In this document: positions 24,208 to 36,100 of the stretch, one piece after another
Layout of the letters: the number at the start of each line of letters is the position of its first letter
Position numbering within the stretch: position 1 is the stretch's first letter
Origin: Theristus sp. LFF4_11
Lineage: Eukaryota; Nematoda; Chromadorea; Monhysterida; Xyalidae
Length of the DNA stretch: 64,000 bases
Assembly: GCA_030248135.1 (NCBI GenBank)
Contig: JASANC010003647.1
Location: forward strand, 62,001 to 126,000
Direction: 5' to 3'
Notes under the pieces: model-generated
The model's database searches: none
Seen by the model: the letters and a program-made list of their open reading frames with translations, nothing else
What the model was told of the DNA's origin: nothing
Position numbers and translations under genes: made by a program

Positions 24208-25246
24208 TAGGGTTAGAGGGAAAAAAATCCGGATTTTTTTTTTAAATTTAAAAAAAAAAATTTAATTTTTTTTTACAAGTTAGGTTTGTTCGAAGCGTCT
24301 CGTCGAGCTGAGTTCATCTAGACTATTTTCAGAACGATCCGGAAAACTATAAGAGCGAAAATCGTGTTTTATTGAAATTATGTCCATTTCATAGAGGGAA
24401 AGTTGCATTTTCAACAGTAAAACAGGACAATTTTCGACGTGTACTTGAATATTGAACCGTTCTTAGTTGTTCCTCTTTAGAAAATTACCAAAATTTGACT
24501 GTGTTCAAAAATTCCTGTTTGCTGTAGCTAAGTCGGCAACCCCTGTCGACCCGGTCGCCCCCCCCCCCCCCAAGACACTTACTTTCAGGTTCAACCAGCT
24601 ATGCTATCTGCCACATGGCGAGAGCCCATTCTTCAAATCATCGTATCGAAAACACGTACCATGATTTCGCGATCACGTTGCGGGCAACTGACAGACGCAA
24701 GTTTAACACGTTAGTTTAGCTCAGCACGCAAGTTTTAACATGTGGCCATGTTATCGGGTATCTGAAAAACGGTCGTGTGATGTGGTATTAACCAACATCT
24801 CCGCTCCAATTGTTTAACAATATATCGCACAACTCCATTGTAGACCTATAACATACGCCAATCAACAAAATATCATGTTCATCTCATGGCCTACCACCGA
24901 CTGAAAAAACATGTTCTAAGTTGCAAGAAAACGATTTCTGAAACGATATTTCAATTCAGTTAAGTCATTTCAACGCTAAAAATTGACTCTAGAAGTCATC
25001 CAAATCGAAAAACATGGAGTACGTCGGTCAAAATGACCAAATAATGACATGTACCTAAGCACACAAAGAAGTTGGGAAGAAAATTTGGTTTGAACTTTCA
25101 AAAAATTATGCCATAAATCGAATTTTCAGAGCAAAGTAGAAGAAAATTTTCAAATTTTTTTTTAAGTTTGAAAAAAAATCCAAAACTTTTTTTTTTAACG
25201 AAAAAAAAAATAAAAAAAAAATTTTTTTTCAAAGCCCCTAACCCTA
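24208..25246. mobile_element. element C copy 2, tandem with copy 1
   Basis: Same ends as copy 1, flanked by GGTGGACC on both sides (24200–24207 and 25247–25254). It keeps a 24-bp stretch (around 24345–24365) that copy 1 lacks. Confidence 0.85.
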
Positions 25247-25254
25247 GGTGGACC

Positions 25255-25720
25255 CCCCCACAGAAAATTTTGAAAAAATGCACCCCCCCCCCATGGGACC
25301 CCCATGGGGGGGGGGTCCCACGTTACCATAGGTTGGACCCCCCCTCACTTTTTGGTCGGCACCCCCCCCCCCACGGCACCATACCCCCCTTCGAAAATTG
25401 TTTTGGGCCCACGGTGGTACTGCCCACACCCCCCATGAAATTTTGTCTGGCGGAGACCCCCCCCCCCAAATTTTCTGCACACCCTAAAATTTTTTTCGAA
25501 AATCATGATTTTTTGTCTATAAAGTTCATAATATAAGCTGAATATATGATAACTTGACCATCTTCATTGTAATTTCAAAGATTTTGCAGCAAAATTTAGC
25601 GTTTTTCCTTCAAAATTTAAGCGAAAAAATATCATGGGGGGTGGGGGGGGGGGGTGAACCCCCCACAGAAAATTTTGAAAAAATGCACCCCCTTATGGGA
25701 CCCCCATGGGGGGTCCCACG
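25255..25720. repeat. element E copy 2 and partial copy 3
   Basis: CCCCCCACAGAAAATTTTG, C-run blocks, CCATGAAATTTTGTCTGGCG and the AT-rich core repeat the order seen at 22.9–23.2 kb; a shorter third start appears at about 25657. Element B copy 2 is inserted at GTCCCACG. Confidence 0.6.
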
Positions 25721-26821
25721 TAGGGTTGTTAAACAAAAATGAAATTTTTTTTTAAAGTGATTAAAAAAAACAAAAATGCCGATTTTTTTTTTTAAATTCG
25801 AAAAATTTTCCTCTAATATGCTCTGAAAACCTCAATTTTGGCAAAATTTTTCGAAAGTTCAACAAAAATTTTCTTTGATTATACCTCGTAAAACCTTTAG
25901 CAGTCGATTTTGGGCCGTTTTACCGACTGATTTTAGGCTACGACAACATCTGCGATGAAGTTTTTGAGCGTCCCAAAGCTTGGCCTACCATTTCCGATGC
26001 AGATAAGGTGACGATTCGCCTCGCAGAGCGTCCGATTGTGCTCGCTGCTCCGTTTGCAAGCGCTACGTTGTCTGGTTGCTTGCTGCTTCGTGTCGTGTCG
26101 TCGCGACACCATCAAAAGAATTGATCGAATTTCAAGGCGGTATGTTTGTCTTCACTTTAGCATTAGTTTAGCTGGGGACAATTAGTGACGTTTTGGAGGT
26201 CAAAACACAAGAAGAGGCATGGTGACGGTCATAGTTGTTCCAGAGCCGAGGGGTTGGGGGGGGCCGATATAGATAGCTGGAGCAAATTTTCTAGATAGAT
26301 AGATAGCTGGAAAATTTTGGGGGGGCCCGCGGGGGGGGGGCCATGTGACTTTGGGGGGGGGGGCCGGTCAAAATTTTGAAATTTGACAGATAGATAGCTA
26401 AAACGCTAAAAAGCTATAAAAACAGCAAAATAATGCTAAAAATACGCTAAAAATCAAGTATACACGCGTATTTTACTTAAAATCAGCGAAATTTTCAAGA
26501 ATTACGAGCAAAAATGGTCAATTTTGGTCAAAAATTGACTCATTTTATGTCTTCGAAGACAAAAATTTTCAGATAGATAGCTGGCTGAGAATTTTTTTTA
26601 GATAGATAATAGCTGAGCCGAAAAAACCTGTTTGATAGAGATAGATTCGAAAATTTTTTGGGGGGGGCCGGCCCCCCCCAGGCCCCCCCTAGAACAACTA
26701 TGATATGTGGTTCTTCGGACTCCCTGATTGATTTAGCACAACTTTGATTTTTGAAATTTTTTTTTTAAAAATTTTTTTTTTAAACAAAAATGACGATTTT
26801 TGTTTTTTTTTAACAACCCTA
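25721..26821. mobile_element. element B copy 2, carrying a nested element A
   Basis: TAGGGTTGTTAAACAAAAAT to TTTTTAACAACCCTA with the 8-bp duplication GTCCCACG (25713–25720 and 26822–26829). Its core matches B copy 1 closely. Element A copy 3 replaces about 100 bp of the B sequence. Confidence 0.85.
26230..26702. mobile_element. element A copy 3, nested in element B
   Basis: CATAGTTGTTC to GAACAACTATG. Comparison with B copy 1 shows that the B bases between GTGACGGT and ATATGTGG are missing here, so there is no 8-bp duplication; a deletion accompanied or followed insertion. Confidence 0.8.
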
Positions 26822-26829
26822 GTCCCACG

Positions 26830-27070
26830 TAGGGTTGTTAAAAAAAACAAAAATCGTCATTTTTGTTTTTTTTTTTTTTAAATTTTTTTTTTTTTTTTAA
26901 AATTTCAAAAATCAAAGTTGTGCTAAATCAATCAGGGAGTCCGAAGAACCACATATGACATGCAAGCGCCTCCCGAATGACTCCCGTATGGCGGAACTTT
27001 GCAGATTTTGTTTTGGTGACCTCAATTATTTGTTTTGGTGGGAGAGAGAAAAAAAAGGGGTTGGGGGAAA

Positions 27071-27110
<40 letters not shown>

Positions 27111-27611
27111 AGGAAGAAAGGGGGGGGTGAAATTTTTGTGGGGGATTGGGGGTGGGGGGGTGTGTGGTAAATTTTTTTATTTTTTTTTTAAAAAATTGGG
27201 TTTTTTTTTTTTTTTTTTTTAATGTCCCACGTTACCATAGTGAGTCGCGGCGACGACACGACACGACACGAAACAGCAACCAGACAACGAAACGCTTGCA
27301 AACGGAGCAGCTCGGACGCTCAAATTTAGATTGCGAGGCGAATCGTCACCTTATCTGCATCGGAAATGGTAAGCCAAGCTTTGGGACACTCAACTTCATC
27401 GCAGAAGTTGTCGAAGCCTAAAATCAGTCGGTAAAACGGTCCAAAATCGACTGCTGACGGTTTTACGAGGTAAGATCAAAGAAAATTTTTGTTGAACTTT
27501 CGATAAATTGTGCCAAAATTGAGGTTTTCAGAGCATTTTCGAATTTAAAAAATCGGCATTTTTGTTTTTTTAATCACTTTAAAAAATGTCAGTTTTTGTT
27601 CAACAACCCTA
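26830..27611 (-). mobile_element. element B copy 3, reverse and chimeric
   Basis: Both termini are present (TAGGGTTGTTAAAAAAAACA and ...CAACAACCCTA) but flanks differ (GTCCCACG left, GATCTGAG right). The middle contains a long G run (about 27057–27140) and a bit of element E (GTCCCACGTTACCATAG at 27224). It may be a recombinant or an assembly join. Confidence 0.65.
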
Positions 27612-27848
27612 GATCTGAGTCTCTGAAATTCGATTCAGGGGAGCTTCGTTTTGCTAAATTTGTCTTGCTCGTTCGTACTTGCTTTTTGTGCTGTGGATTG
27701 GAACTGTCATCTCGGAAATCATCTTGAGATTGAGAATCGTCACACAATCAGCACCGCTCGTTTACTGAATCGACGTCGTCGACTTTATTTTTCCGTTCCA
27801 TTCCACTCCGTTTTTTTTCACTATTTTTGGCAAGAGGCGAACGAAATA

Positions 27849-29826
27849 ATGGGCAAGCGAAAAGTGAAGCGCAAGCCGCCGCCGAAGCGCAAGGCGATCG
27901 AGCCGCTCGACACGCAGTTCAACTGTCCGTTCTGCAATCACGAGAGGTCGTGCGAGGTGAAAATGTGAGTGTGGAATGCGGGTGAGGGGATAGAGTAGAG
28001 ACAGAGGGGTTCGTGTAAAACCACCACAAAACCATGGCCTCAAACTAGGGTTGGTAAAAAACTGGTTTTTTATATTGCCAGGAAAAAACCGGTTTCTTTT
28101 CCGTTTTAAAACCGTTTCAAAACCATAAAAAACCGAATGCTTTCCAGCTCCTAAACTTTCCAGAACTTGGCATCTTCAACTCAAAATAGGAAATACATCA
28201 AAATTAGTGATTTTGAACAGCGTAAAATGCTGAGCAGTTCAGTTCGATACAGTTCACTGCACCGTTTTTTCAAAAATATAATTTTACATTTTATTGATCA
28301 AACGAAAAATTGTGATTTTTGACCACGAAGTTTAAAAATTTTTAAGGTAAAAAACAGGTTTTTTATTTTTTCAGGAAAAAACTGGAAAAAAAACCGGTTT
28401 TAAAACGGAAAAGAAACCGGTTTTTTTCCTGTGCCAACCAACCCTACCTCAAACAGACCTTCACGAGTGGGTGTCAAAAGATTCCTGGTTCCGGTAAGCT
28501 GTGCAGAGGCAAAAATGAAGGGGCCTGGCATAGTTGTTCCAGAGCCGGGGGTTGGGGGAGCGATATAGATAGCTGGAACAAGTTTTCCAGATAGCTCGAA
28601 AATTTTGGGGGGGGGCGGTTAAAATTTTGAAATTAGATAGATAGATAGATAGCTAAAACGCTAAAAAGCTATAAAAAAATTAAATAATGCTTAACATACA
28701 CCAAAAATCAAGTATAAACGCGTATTTTACCTAAAATTAGCAAAATTTTAAAGAATTTTGAGCAAAAAGGTCAATTTGCCGGCTTCCGGGCCGGGTCCGT
28801 ATGGAAGCCGAGCCGGCCGGGCCGGGCCCGGTTGAAATTGACGGCTTCCGGGCCGGCTTGGCCCTTTTGGTAGATTTACCTTAGTTCTCAATTATTTTAT
28901 GCCCATTTTCATTTTCCATCACTTTTATCAGCAGCTTTCTCAAATAGAGCACAATGCACACAAAGTCACCAAAACATGGCACACCAATCAAAACATGATA
29001 ACAACAGCAACTGACAAAACTTTATACCGCTGATTTATTTGAACTCATAGGCATAATCAACTGCTGGCAACACTCCATTCAGAAACATGATCTTTTCGGC
29101 GTTCTGAGCTAACAGACGAGATTATTGAAAAGGCTTGACTTACGTTAGGATTAGGATTAGGTATGTTCAGGGTTTATGTTTTGGATTGGGTTGGGATTAC
29201 GTAAGTTCAGTAGAAATATTGAAAAAAGAAAACTGGAGCTATTTTTAATTTTGAGTGCCAAACCAACCCGCAAATGGCTCTGCACCGAACATAAAAAACC
29301 GCAACGCCGCAACGTAAAGCTTTTTTACGTGGGCGCGCGCGCACTTCGTATCCGCATCACTCACACTCACTCCCAATCAGCGTGCTGAATTGCGACTCCG
29401 CTCACTTTTTGAACACGTTCAAAATCAAATGATACGCAGCTGAACCGGTCGAGCCCGTCAAATTTTGCCCGGCTTCCGGGCCGGGCCCTGAACCAATTTT
29501 TTGCGCCGGGTTCCGGCTCCATCCCTAACCACAATTTCTTGAAAACCCTTTTGTCAACCTTTTATATCTGCCACAATCGGAAATTCTATTTTGCCCTTTT
29601 TATGCCCTATGTGCATTTTGTCAAAATTTCAAAGAAATATTCAATTTTCGCCGAAAAATCACAAAATTCGCCGAAATTTTTTTTGCGCAGGGATCGCGAG
29701 CGCAACGTCGGCTTCATCAGTTGTCGCGTTTGCGCCGAGGATTTTCAGTCGCCGATCAATTATTTGTCGGAGCCGGTCGACGTCTACAGCGACTGGATCG
29801 ACGCTTGTGAGCAGGCGAACTCATAG
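27849..29826 (+). CDS. ELOF1: transcription elongation factor ELOF1 (Elf1), complete
   Basis: Two exons, 27849–27964 and 29691–29826, make exactly 252 nt, 83 aa, the usual length of the family. It starts [15 protein letters not shown], the basic N-terminal tail, and has a four-cysteine zinc site, CPFCNH in exon 1 and SCRVC in exon 2, followed by [17 protein letters not shown]. The family binds elongating RNA polymerase II and helps passage through nucleosomes and transcription-coupled repair in the nucleus. The donor AT|GTGAGT rebuilds the conserved Met–Asp join. The intron (1.7 kb) holds F copy 1, a truncated A element, GC-rich repeat M and a telomere-like repeat. Confidence 0.96.
28046..28446. 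mobile_element. element F copy 1 (short hAT-like)
   Basis: TAGGGTTGGTAAAAAACTGG to ...GTGCCAACCAACCCTA with the 8-bp duplication CCTCAAAC (28038–28045 and 28447–28454). It is an internally deleted version of F copy 2. ELOF1 intron. Confidence 0.85.
28529..28778. mobile_element. element A copy 4, truncated
   Basis: CATAGTTGTTCCAGAGCC and the first half of A, ending after AGCAAAAAGGTCAATTTG, where GC-rich repeat M begins. Confidence 0.7.
28779..29530. repeat. repeat M: two GGCTTCCGGGCCGGG blocks
   Basis: GC-rich blocks at 28779–28873 and 29461–29530 share GGCTTCCGGGCCGGG. The right block read in reverse starts TTAGGGATGGAGCC, similar to the TAGGG ends of B, C and F, but no matching left end was found. 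AT-rich DNA lies between, with telomere-like repeat 5 at 29128–29162. Confidence 0.4.
29128..29162 (+). repeat. telomere-like repeat 5
   Basis: AAAAGGCTTGACTTACGTTA then AGGATTAGGATTAGG, a degenerate form of the shared core. Confidence 0.5.
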
Positions 29827-31774
29827 CACCTGGACTTGGCCCTTGGCCCCCGTCCAACCACACCAATTGAAAATCGTGTCAGAAACACATGCTCGTTACG
29901 GTATCGTTGTTTCGGTTTTTTGTTGGTTTTTGTTGCATTCAGTTTTTTTCTGCCAAAAAATGTAAAATTGTTGCGAATCGATGGTCGGATATTTTTGTGT
30001 TTGTTTGTTGTTTTCCCAGGTTTCGAGTCTTTTGTTAGTGTTTGTTGTTGTAAAGCCAAAAATGTGTGTATTCCTCCTGAAAACCAAACACACTACTTTT
30101 GACGACTTTTTTGCCACTGTTTTGCCATTTCAAGTTTCTGATTCTGTTCTAAAAAACATTAAAAACGGTTTCTCTCTGGCTTTCCACAACCTCACTGGTT
30201 TTGTGGTGAACGCGTACTTACAATTTAGATATTGGTAAAAGTGGGCATTACTAACCTTGTTTCTTTTCTCTTTGTTGTGAAATGTGAAATATCCACTATC
30301 CAAAAATTAAGTTTTTTTTGTTTCGGACATTTTGGTTTTTTACGATAGACTTGTTTGTTTTTGTTTTCAATCCGAAAAAAATTCCACCGATTTTGCGCCT
30401 GCTCACTTGTTCGTGTCTTCGACCTGTTGTGTAATTCAACTTGGGATTGAAAAAACGTTGGAAGAAGTTATGTGGTTCTTTTCTTATACTCAGTTTTTTT
30501 ACGAAATTCGTTTCCGTAATCAACAACCAACAAGCTATTCAAAGTTTTTCATGGATTGACGGATTCAAGCTGTTCAAAAATGGCGCATCTCGTGGGTCGT
30601 GACACTACCTTTTGTTCCATTAACGCCGTTCATTTTTTTGTTTTTGTTATGTTACCGTTTTCTGATTTTGGCTTTTAATAAGTGATTATTAAAAAAACGA
30701 GGTTTGAAGGAACACAAACTGAGGTTTTTTTATCATCTGTGGTGTCGAGAAATGGGATTCCCATGGCAACTAATTTGCGGTTCTGCAAAACTGCAGTGTT
30801 ACTATTGAATGCTTGTCATGTGTGTGTGTGTGTTTTTTAGAGTTCAAATACGTCATGAAATGAAAATGTCGTTGGTATTGTTGTGAAAATAATTCTTGTC
30901 AATTGAGTGTTTTGCTTTTGGAGAATATTAGAATAATGAATAACTTGTTTCGTTTATCCTTCAGAAAGAGCCTTGTCTACTGATATTGTTTCTCTGCGAA
31001 GTGCGAATTAAGCAATCTGAGCTCTAAGCAGGTTTCAAAGCTCTTTCAAAAACTCGTTAACTAAATTGAAACAAGTAGTTGTTTCAGTTTGTGTGTTAGA
31101 TTGTCTTGAATTCTTAAGCGTGGAAAGTTGTTTCAGTTTTGCTCATCAGTCATTGTTTGTTTGGTTCTGGTTTTTCAGTTGTTTGGTTCTGATTCGGACT
31201 TGCGCATCAACTTATTTACTTCTAAAATCGTTTGTAAATTCTGGAATTTCCGGCATTTTTTATAATATAACTCGTAGTTGCGTTGAATTTTGCAGTTTGT
31301 GACAAGTACTGTAATGATAAAAATAAAGACTTATCAAGTTCAATATTTCAGATTTCTACCCTCAATTGTTTGTTTTCAAAAAAACTTCACCGTTTGGTTT
31401 TTCTATTTTAACAGATTTTTTGGTAATTATTGATTTTCTGTCATTTCTACTGTGGAATATCTTGGTGTAGTTTTTATACTTGCCACTGAGCATTGAATTC
31501 ATTGTGCTTCCCATAACGTACCCATCTTATCTTAATAAACGCTGAAAACCTAACATTTTCTGATTTCAGCACTGCGTTTTTCGGCAACATAAAAATTTTG
31601 TTGTCAAGAACATAAAGGAATAAATAAAATTTATTTTAAAAGTTTATTCTAATTCCCGTAAAGGCAATAAATAAAATTTATTTTTAGTTTATTCTGATTC
31701 TATGATAGTAAAAGCAATAAATAAATTTTATTTTTTAAAAGGTTATTCTAATTCTAGTAAATTTAGAAGACTGT
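29827..31774. other. non-coding stretch after ELOF1
   Basis: T-rich DNA with ELOF1 3' UTR at its left. Near 31620–31740 there are three copies of a short unit around AATAAATAAAATTTATTTT, giving poly(A) signals on both strands. I see no supported gene. Confidence 0.5.
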
Positions 31775-32841
31775 TCACTGTTGAATGTGTTTTTTTCGCA
31801 TTTCCACTCCAAACCAATTGCACTGATCTAATACTGTAATCACAGGAACAGTGATTGCAGCATGATTTCCTTGAATATACGGTGATTGGTCAGATTGGCA
31901 CGTAACACTCAGGATGTTCTTTGTATTGCTTGTTACCTTGCAAAAAGACTCCCAGTAGCTCAGCCTGTCAATTTTTGAACCTGTGCCAAGTGTTAATGAG
32001 GTTGCGCCTTTTCTGGCTTCGTTTAACAGTGTCTGCAAATTGTATTGGAGAGTTCGGAGGGCGGATTGATTGTGCGAACATAGCAACCAATCAGCCTGGC
32101 GTACCCATTTCTCCACATGAATGCATTCAGCTGAAAGGTTAGTTTATTTCAAAACCTTGGGAAGGTATGTGCCTAATGATATACGCAAACTTTTGTACAG
32201 AGGCATTTTTTTGATAAACAGTAAACCCGATAATCTGGTTCTGGATTCGTTGAAAGTCTGGTCGTGTGTCCCAATAGCTGTGTGATTTCCCAGGTGCAGA
32301 AAAGTTGGATTTTTTTGTCTGTGATCACATCTCCATGTTTTTTTGTGTATTTCACACAGAATTATGGGTATCACAAAATCAAATTTGATGGCCGCTGCAT
32401 CTGGTTGGGAGCTTTGATGCGTAATTGGATAGCGCTGGCTAATAACACCATAAAGTCCCGTTGCGTTCAGCCAGCTTTCGGTATACAACGGTTTGGATTC
32501 GGCATAGGTGCTACCTGATTCACTCTTCAGTTATTGGTAAAACGTATGTGCAATTCATGTTTGACTTGCATTCGCGGTTGCCACGAGAACGGCGCTGAAT
32601 ACGCTGGAATCAAAATATGCTAAAACTGCATACGAACAAACATGGTTTGAAACGTATAGTTGTATGTATGTACTTTCCAACTGTGCGGTGCTGCGAACAT
32701 TGCGTATTGTCTCCGTCACTGTGATATGCTTTCGATTTGTTGTGGTTTGACTTGCGCTTCATTTCATTTGTCACTTCGTGTCCATGCTTCAACAATGCAC
32801 GTTTCCGCACCACCGATTTCAGACTTACATTGCAGCTCCAT
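31775..32841 (-). CDS. hypothetical 230-aa protein, three exons
   Basis: Exons 32841–32829 (13 nt: Met-Glu-Leu-Gln plus one base), 32514–32191 and 32130–31775 fit together in phase for 693 nt. Donor 1 is AAT|GTAAGT; acceptor 1 is GAATCAG; the short second intron (60 nt) ends CTTTCAG. The product is not low-complexity. It contains two similar words, LGNHTAIG (about residue 83) and IQGNHAAITVPV (about 205), and several Asn-glycosylation-like sites, but no clear signal peptide or membrane segment. I do not recognise the family. It is divergent from the transporter gene that starts 355 bp away. The tiny first exon is the weakest point; the gene could start elsewhere. Confidence 0.45.
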
Positions 32842-33195
32842 GACAGAGGATGTAAATCTAATTTAGTAAAACCTAGGCTCATATATCGGATGGCTCAAGT
32901 ATGCCTAATCATGGGAGAAGCATTAGTGCAACATTAGGGTATTAGTGAACACCGTAATGTTACTTTTTTGCAGACTGAAAGAGTTGACCTCTATATTGCG
33001 GACGCACTGTATGGTGTTACTCAGCAATTTTGTTGAGTAACGTTTTCATTGTTCATGACAAATCAAATGAAGATTGTTTCGTTCCAGGTAAAAAAAAACT
33101 CGCTTGCCCATAAATTAAAAATCTGCAAACGTTCACCATGACAAAAACAAGCAACGGTGCTGCGCGTATCGACGGCTGAACAGAATCCAGCGGAC

Positions 33196-36100
33196 ATGAG
33201 CGTTAGGGGCAAGCCGTTACTCAGTGCAAGTTCGAACGATGATAAAAACGGTTCGACATTAGCGGAAAACGGACACACGGACGCTGAGAAACGGCCGATC
33301 ATACTGGAAAACTTGCGTGTCGATGTTAGCGTCCAGACCACGGATACTGAAGCGTTGTTTGACTCGGGCGGCGCGAAAGTGCGCGTCATTGATAGTAGCC
33401 AAAAATGTAGCAACGCCATTAGCCCGCAAAATGGTCACCGCCACGCCGAAATCAAACAGTCAACCGAGAGTGCACCGAATTTCGCGGAGGCAGAATCGCA
33501 AGATGAACCGTTTGAGGCGAAAACCTCAGAAGAGCTGATTGAAGAGCGACTAGGCGTGTTCGGCCGCTACCAGCTGGGCGTGTTCCTGCTGTCCGTGATG
33601 CCCGGCATGGTGATGGGCACGCTGGTGCTCGCGTTCATCTGGGTCGGCCATGCGCCGCCGGCAAGGTTGCTTCGTGGTGAAACTCGGCAAAACGTTTGAG
33701 CATTTGCGCTTTGCGCTTGCACAGCGCACAAGTTCTGCGGTTTGCCTTTGCCGTTTCATGCTGATTGACAACTGCTTTGTTTACATATACTTGCCAAACT
33801 GAACTGTTACTCTATGAGATCTTCGTCAGCTTCGACCATTCGAATAGCGTCGTTTATGGCGGGCAGTTTTGCGGTGTGCAATTTGAGTTGAGCCCAATAT
33901 TCTTGCTTAAACCTCGTTTTTTTTCATCTGAATTCACAGATGCCGCATTCCACCATACGACCAGACGAACAGCACCGAGTACCACAATCCAGCGTTGTTG
34001 CTGAATGGCAGTCGTCTGCTGAAAGCAGGCCTCTACGTCGACTCGAACCGATGCAAAGTGTGCTGGCAGAACACCCGAAAGAATGCCAGCGGTGGTGGCG
34101 TTTGCACGGAAGACCAGGCGTCCGGCTGTGGCGATCATGGTGCTGTGTATGACGTCACAAAATCACCGGTGCCCAACAGTATGGTCGTCTCGGTGGGTCT
34201 ATTTATATTTTCAACTTTAAAATTTTTCCCTGTGAAAGATGGTTTCAATGGAAAAAGTACATACATACCTACATCAACTGTGTGTTTTTGTGCACTGGCG
34301 CTTTATTGATCATATCACAGGTGTCTTTTTCAGCTAATCGATATATGTATCGTTTTCAGTCATGATACTTTTGTTGATCAGTTTCATGAAAATTGTAGAT
34401 CCACTCATTTTTTTAGATGGACCTCGGATGCGATCGCGCATGGATGAAGCAGTTCATCTGGTCGGTGTTGACGGCTGGCATGGGTGTTGGTAGCGCCGTC
34501 GGTGGAGTCGCCGCTGATAGGTGACTTGACATTTTTGAAGTTTTAGTTTTTTTTATTTCATGATGTTGAACAAAACTCAATCACAATGAATAATGCAGTC
34601 AGCAATCATCTGTCATCTTATTAGTTCATTAGTACCAAAGATGTGGGGTTTGATACCACCACCCGCCCTCCAAACCCCGTTCCAGCGATTTGTGCATGCG
34701 ACCGGCTGGAGTGCCACTGCCGCCTCACCCCCACGCCCCAACCTCTTTTCGGCACGGACAGGCCGGTACTTTTGCTGCGCATGCACGGGTAACATCACGC
34801 ACACCCAACGTCAGTCATGGCCGATTCATGTTCGTTTGTACAAACCTGAATTCAGGTTCGGCCGTCGCACGGTTTTCCTGGTCAGCGGTGCGGTGCTGAT
34901 CATCGTTGCAAATCTGACCGTGTTTGCCACTGACCATTACTGGTGGTTTGCGTTGTGTCAGTTCATGAATGGATGCGCCATCATGTGCAACTATCTACAG
35001 GTGTACACCATTTGTGAGTGTAGATCCGGATTTTTGCGGTTTTGTATTCTGTTTGTTTGGTTAGCACAGGTTCGTTCAACCGAAGCAAATTATATTTTTT
35101 TGTCCTACTATGTATCGTCTGGGAAACATATTTACACATTTTTCGGGCTATTTGTTCAGCAATGAAACGCATACGATGTACAAAAAAACTTTCGCAGTTT
35201 TGATTTTGTTGTTTAAATTGTGATACCCTTCTAAATTGTTTTGTTGTTTTCACCCTCGTGGCCTAGGTGATAGCGCGTTAGACTGTTGTCTGTGAGCTGT
35301 TGACACATACACACATATGTACGTACACACAGCCAATCAAGACGTTCTTTTCTTTAGTTACCCTATATGAATGAATTTTCTCACCAAATCATATGGTTTC
35401 AACAATCAAAACACGAACTATGTAAGTTCAAATTGCCCCGATGGCGTCTTCCATTTCAGTCATGGAGTTGGTGACCGGCCGTTCGCGCATGGTGTGCAGC
35501 GTCATGTTCCACTCGTCGTTTTCGTTTGGCGAGTATTGGCAGGTGCTGGCGGCCTACGTCACCAACGATCGATATTGGATTCAGTGGCTGGCCGGCGCGC
35601 CGATGGCGTTCTGCATTTCGTATTATTGGTGCGTCGGCGGTCTTTCTGGTTTGCTCGCACGCTGATTGGCCGCACAATGCGAATGCGACCAATCAGCGGT
35701 GTTTTCAGAATTGTCAACTCAAATATAATGTATGAGTGAACCATTTTGAAAAATCCTGAACTTAGATGACTTTGTGGAACTGATTGATTTCCTGCTCGTC
35801 AAAGCGTTGTGCGTTGGACGTGGCTTTTCGCTTTCATCCACTATGCCAAGCACCAAAAGCGATAATCTAACCAAATAAAAAACCAACAAACAAATGGCGT
35901 TTCAACCTGAGCACAAGACGCCGAGCAATGGTGGTCTCTTCAGTCGTGCCCATTGCCCAAAAAACTCAATAAATAACCTTATTTGATTAATCTTTTTTTT
36001 GTGATTAAGAATACAGGCAAAACAAACAAACATGGAATACAACAATAGTGTGATTATGAAACAAAATAAATAAAAAACACTTTACACTCATTTTTACCGA

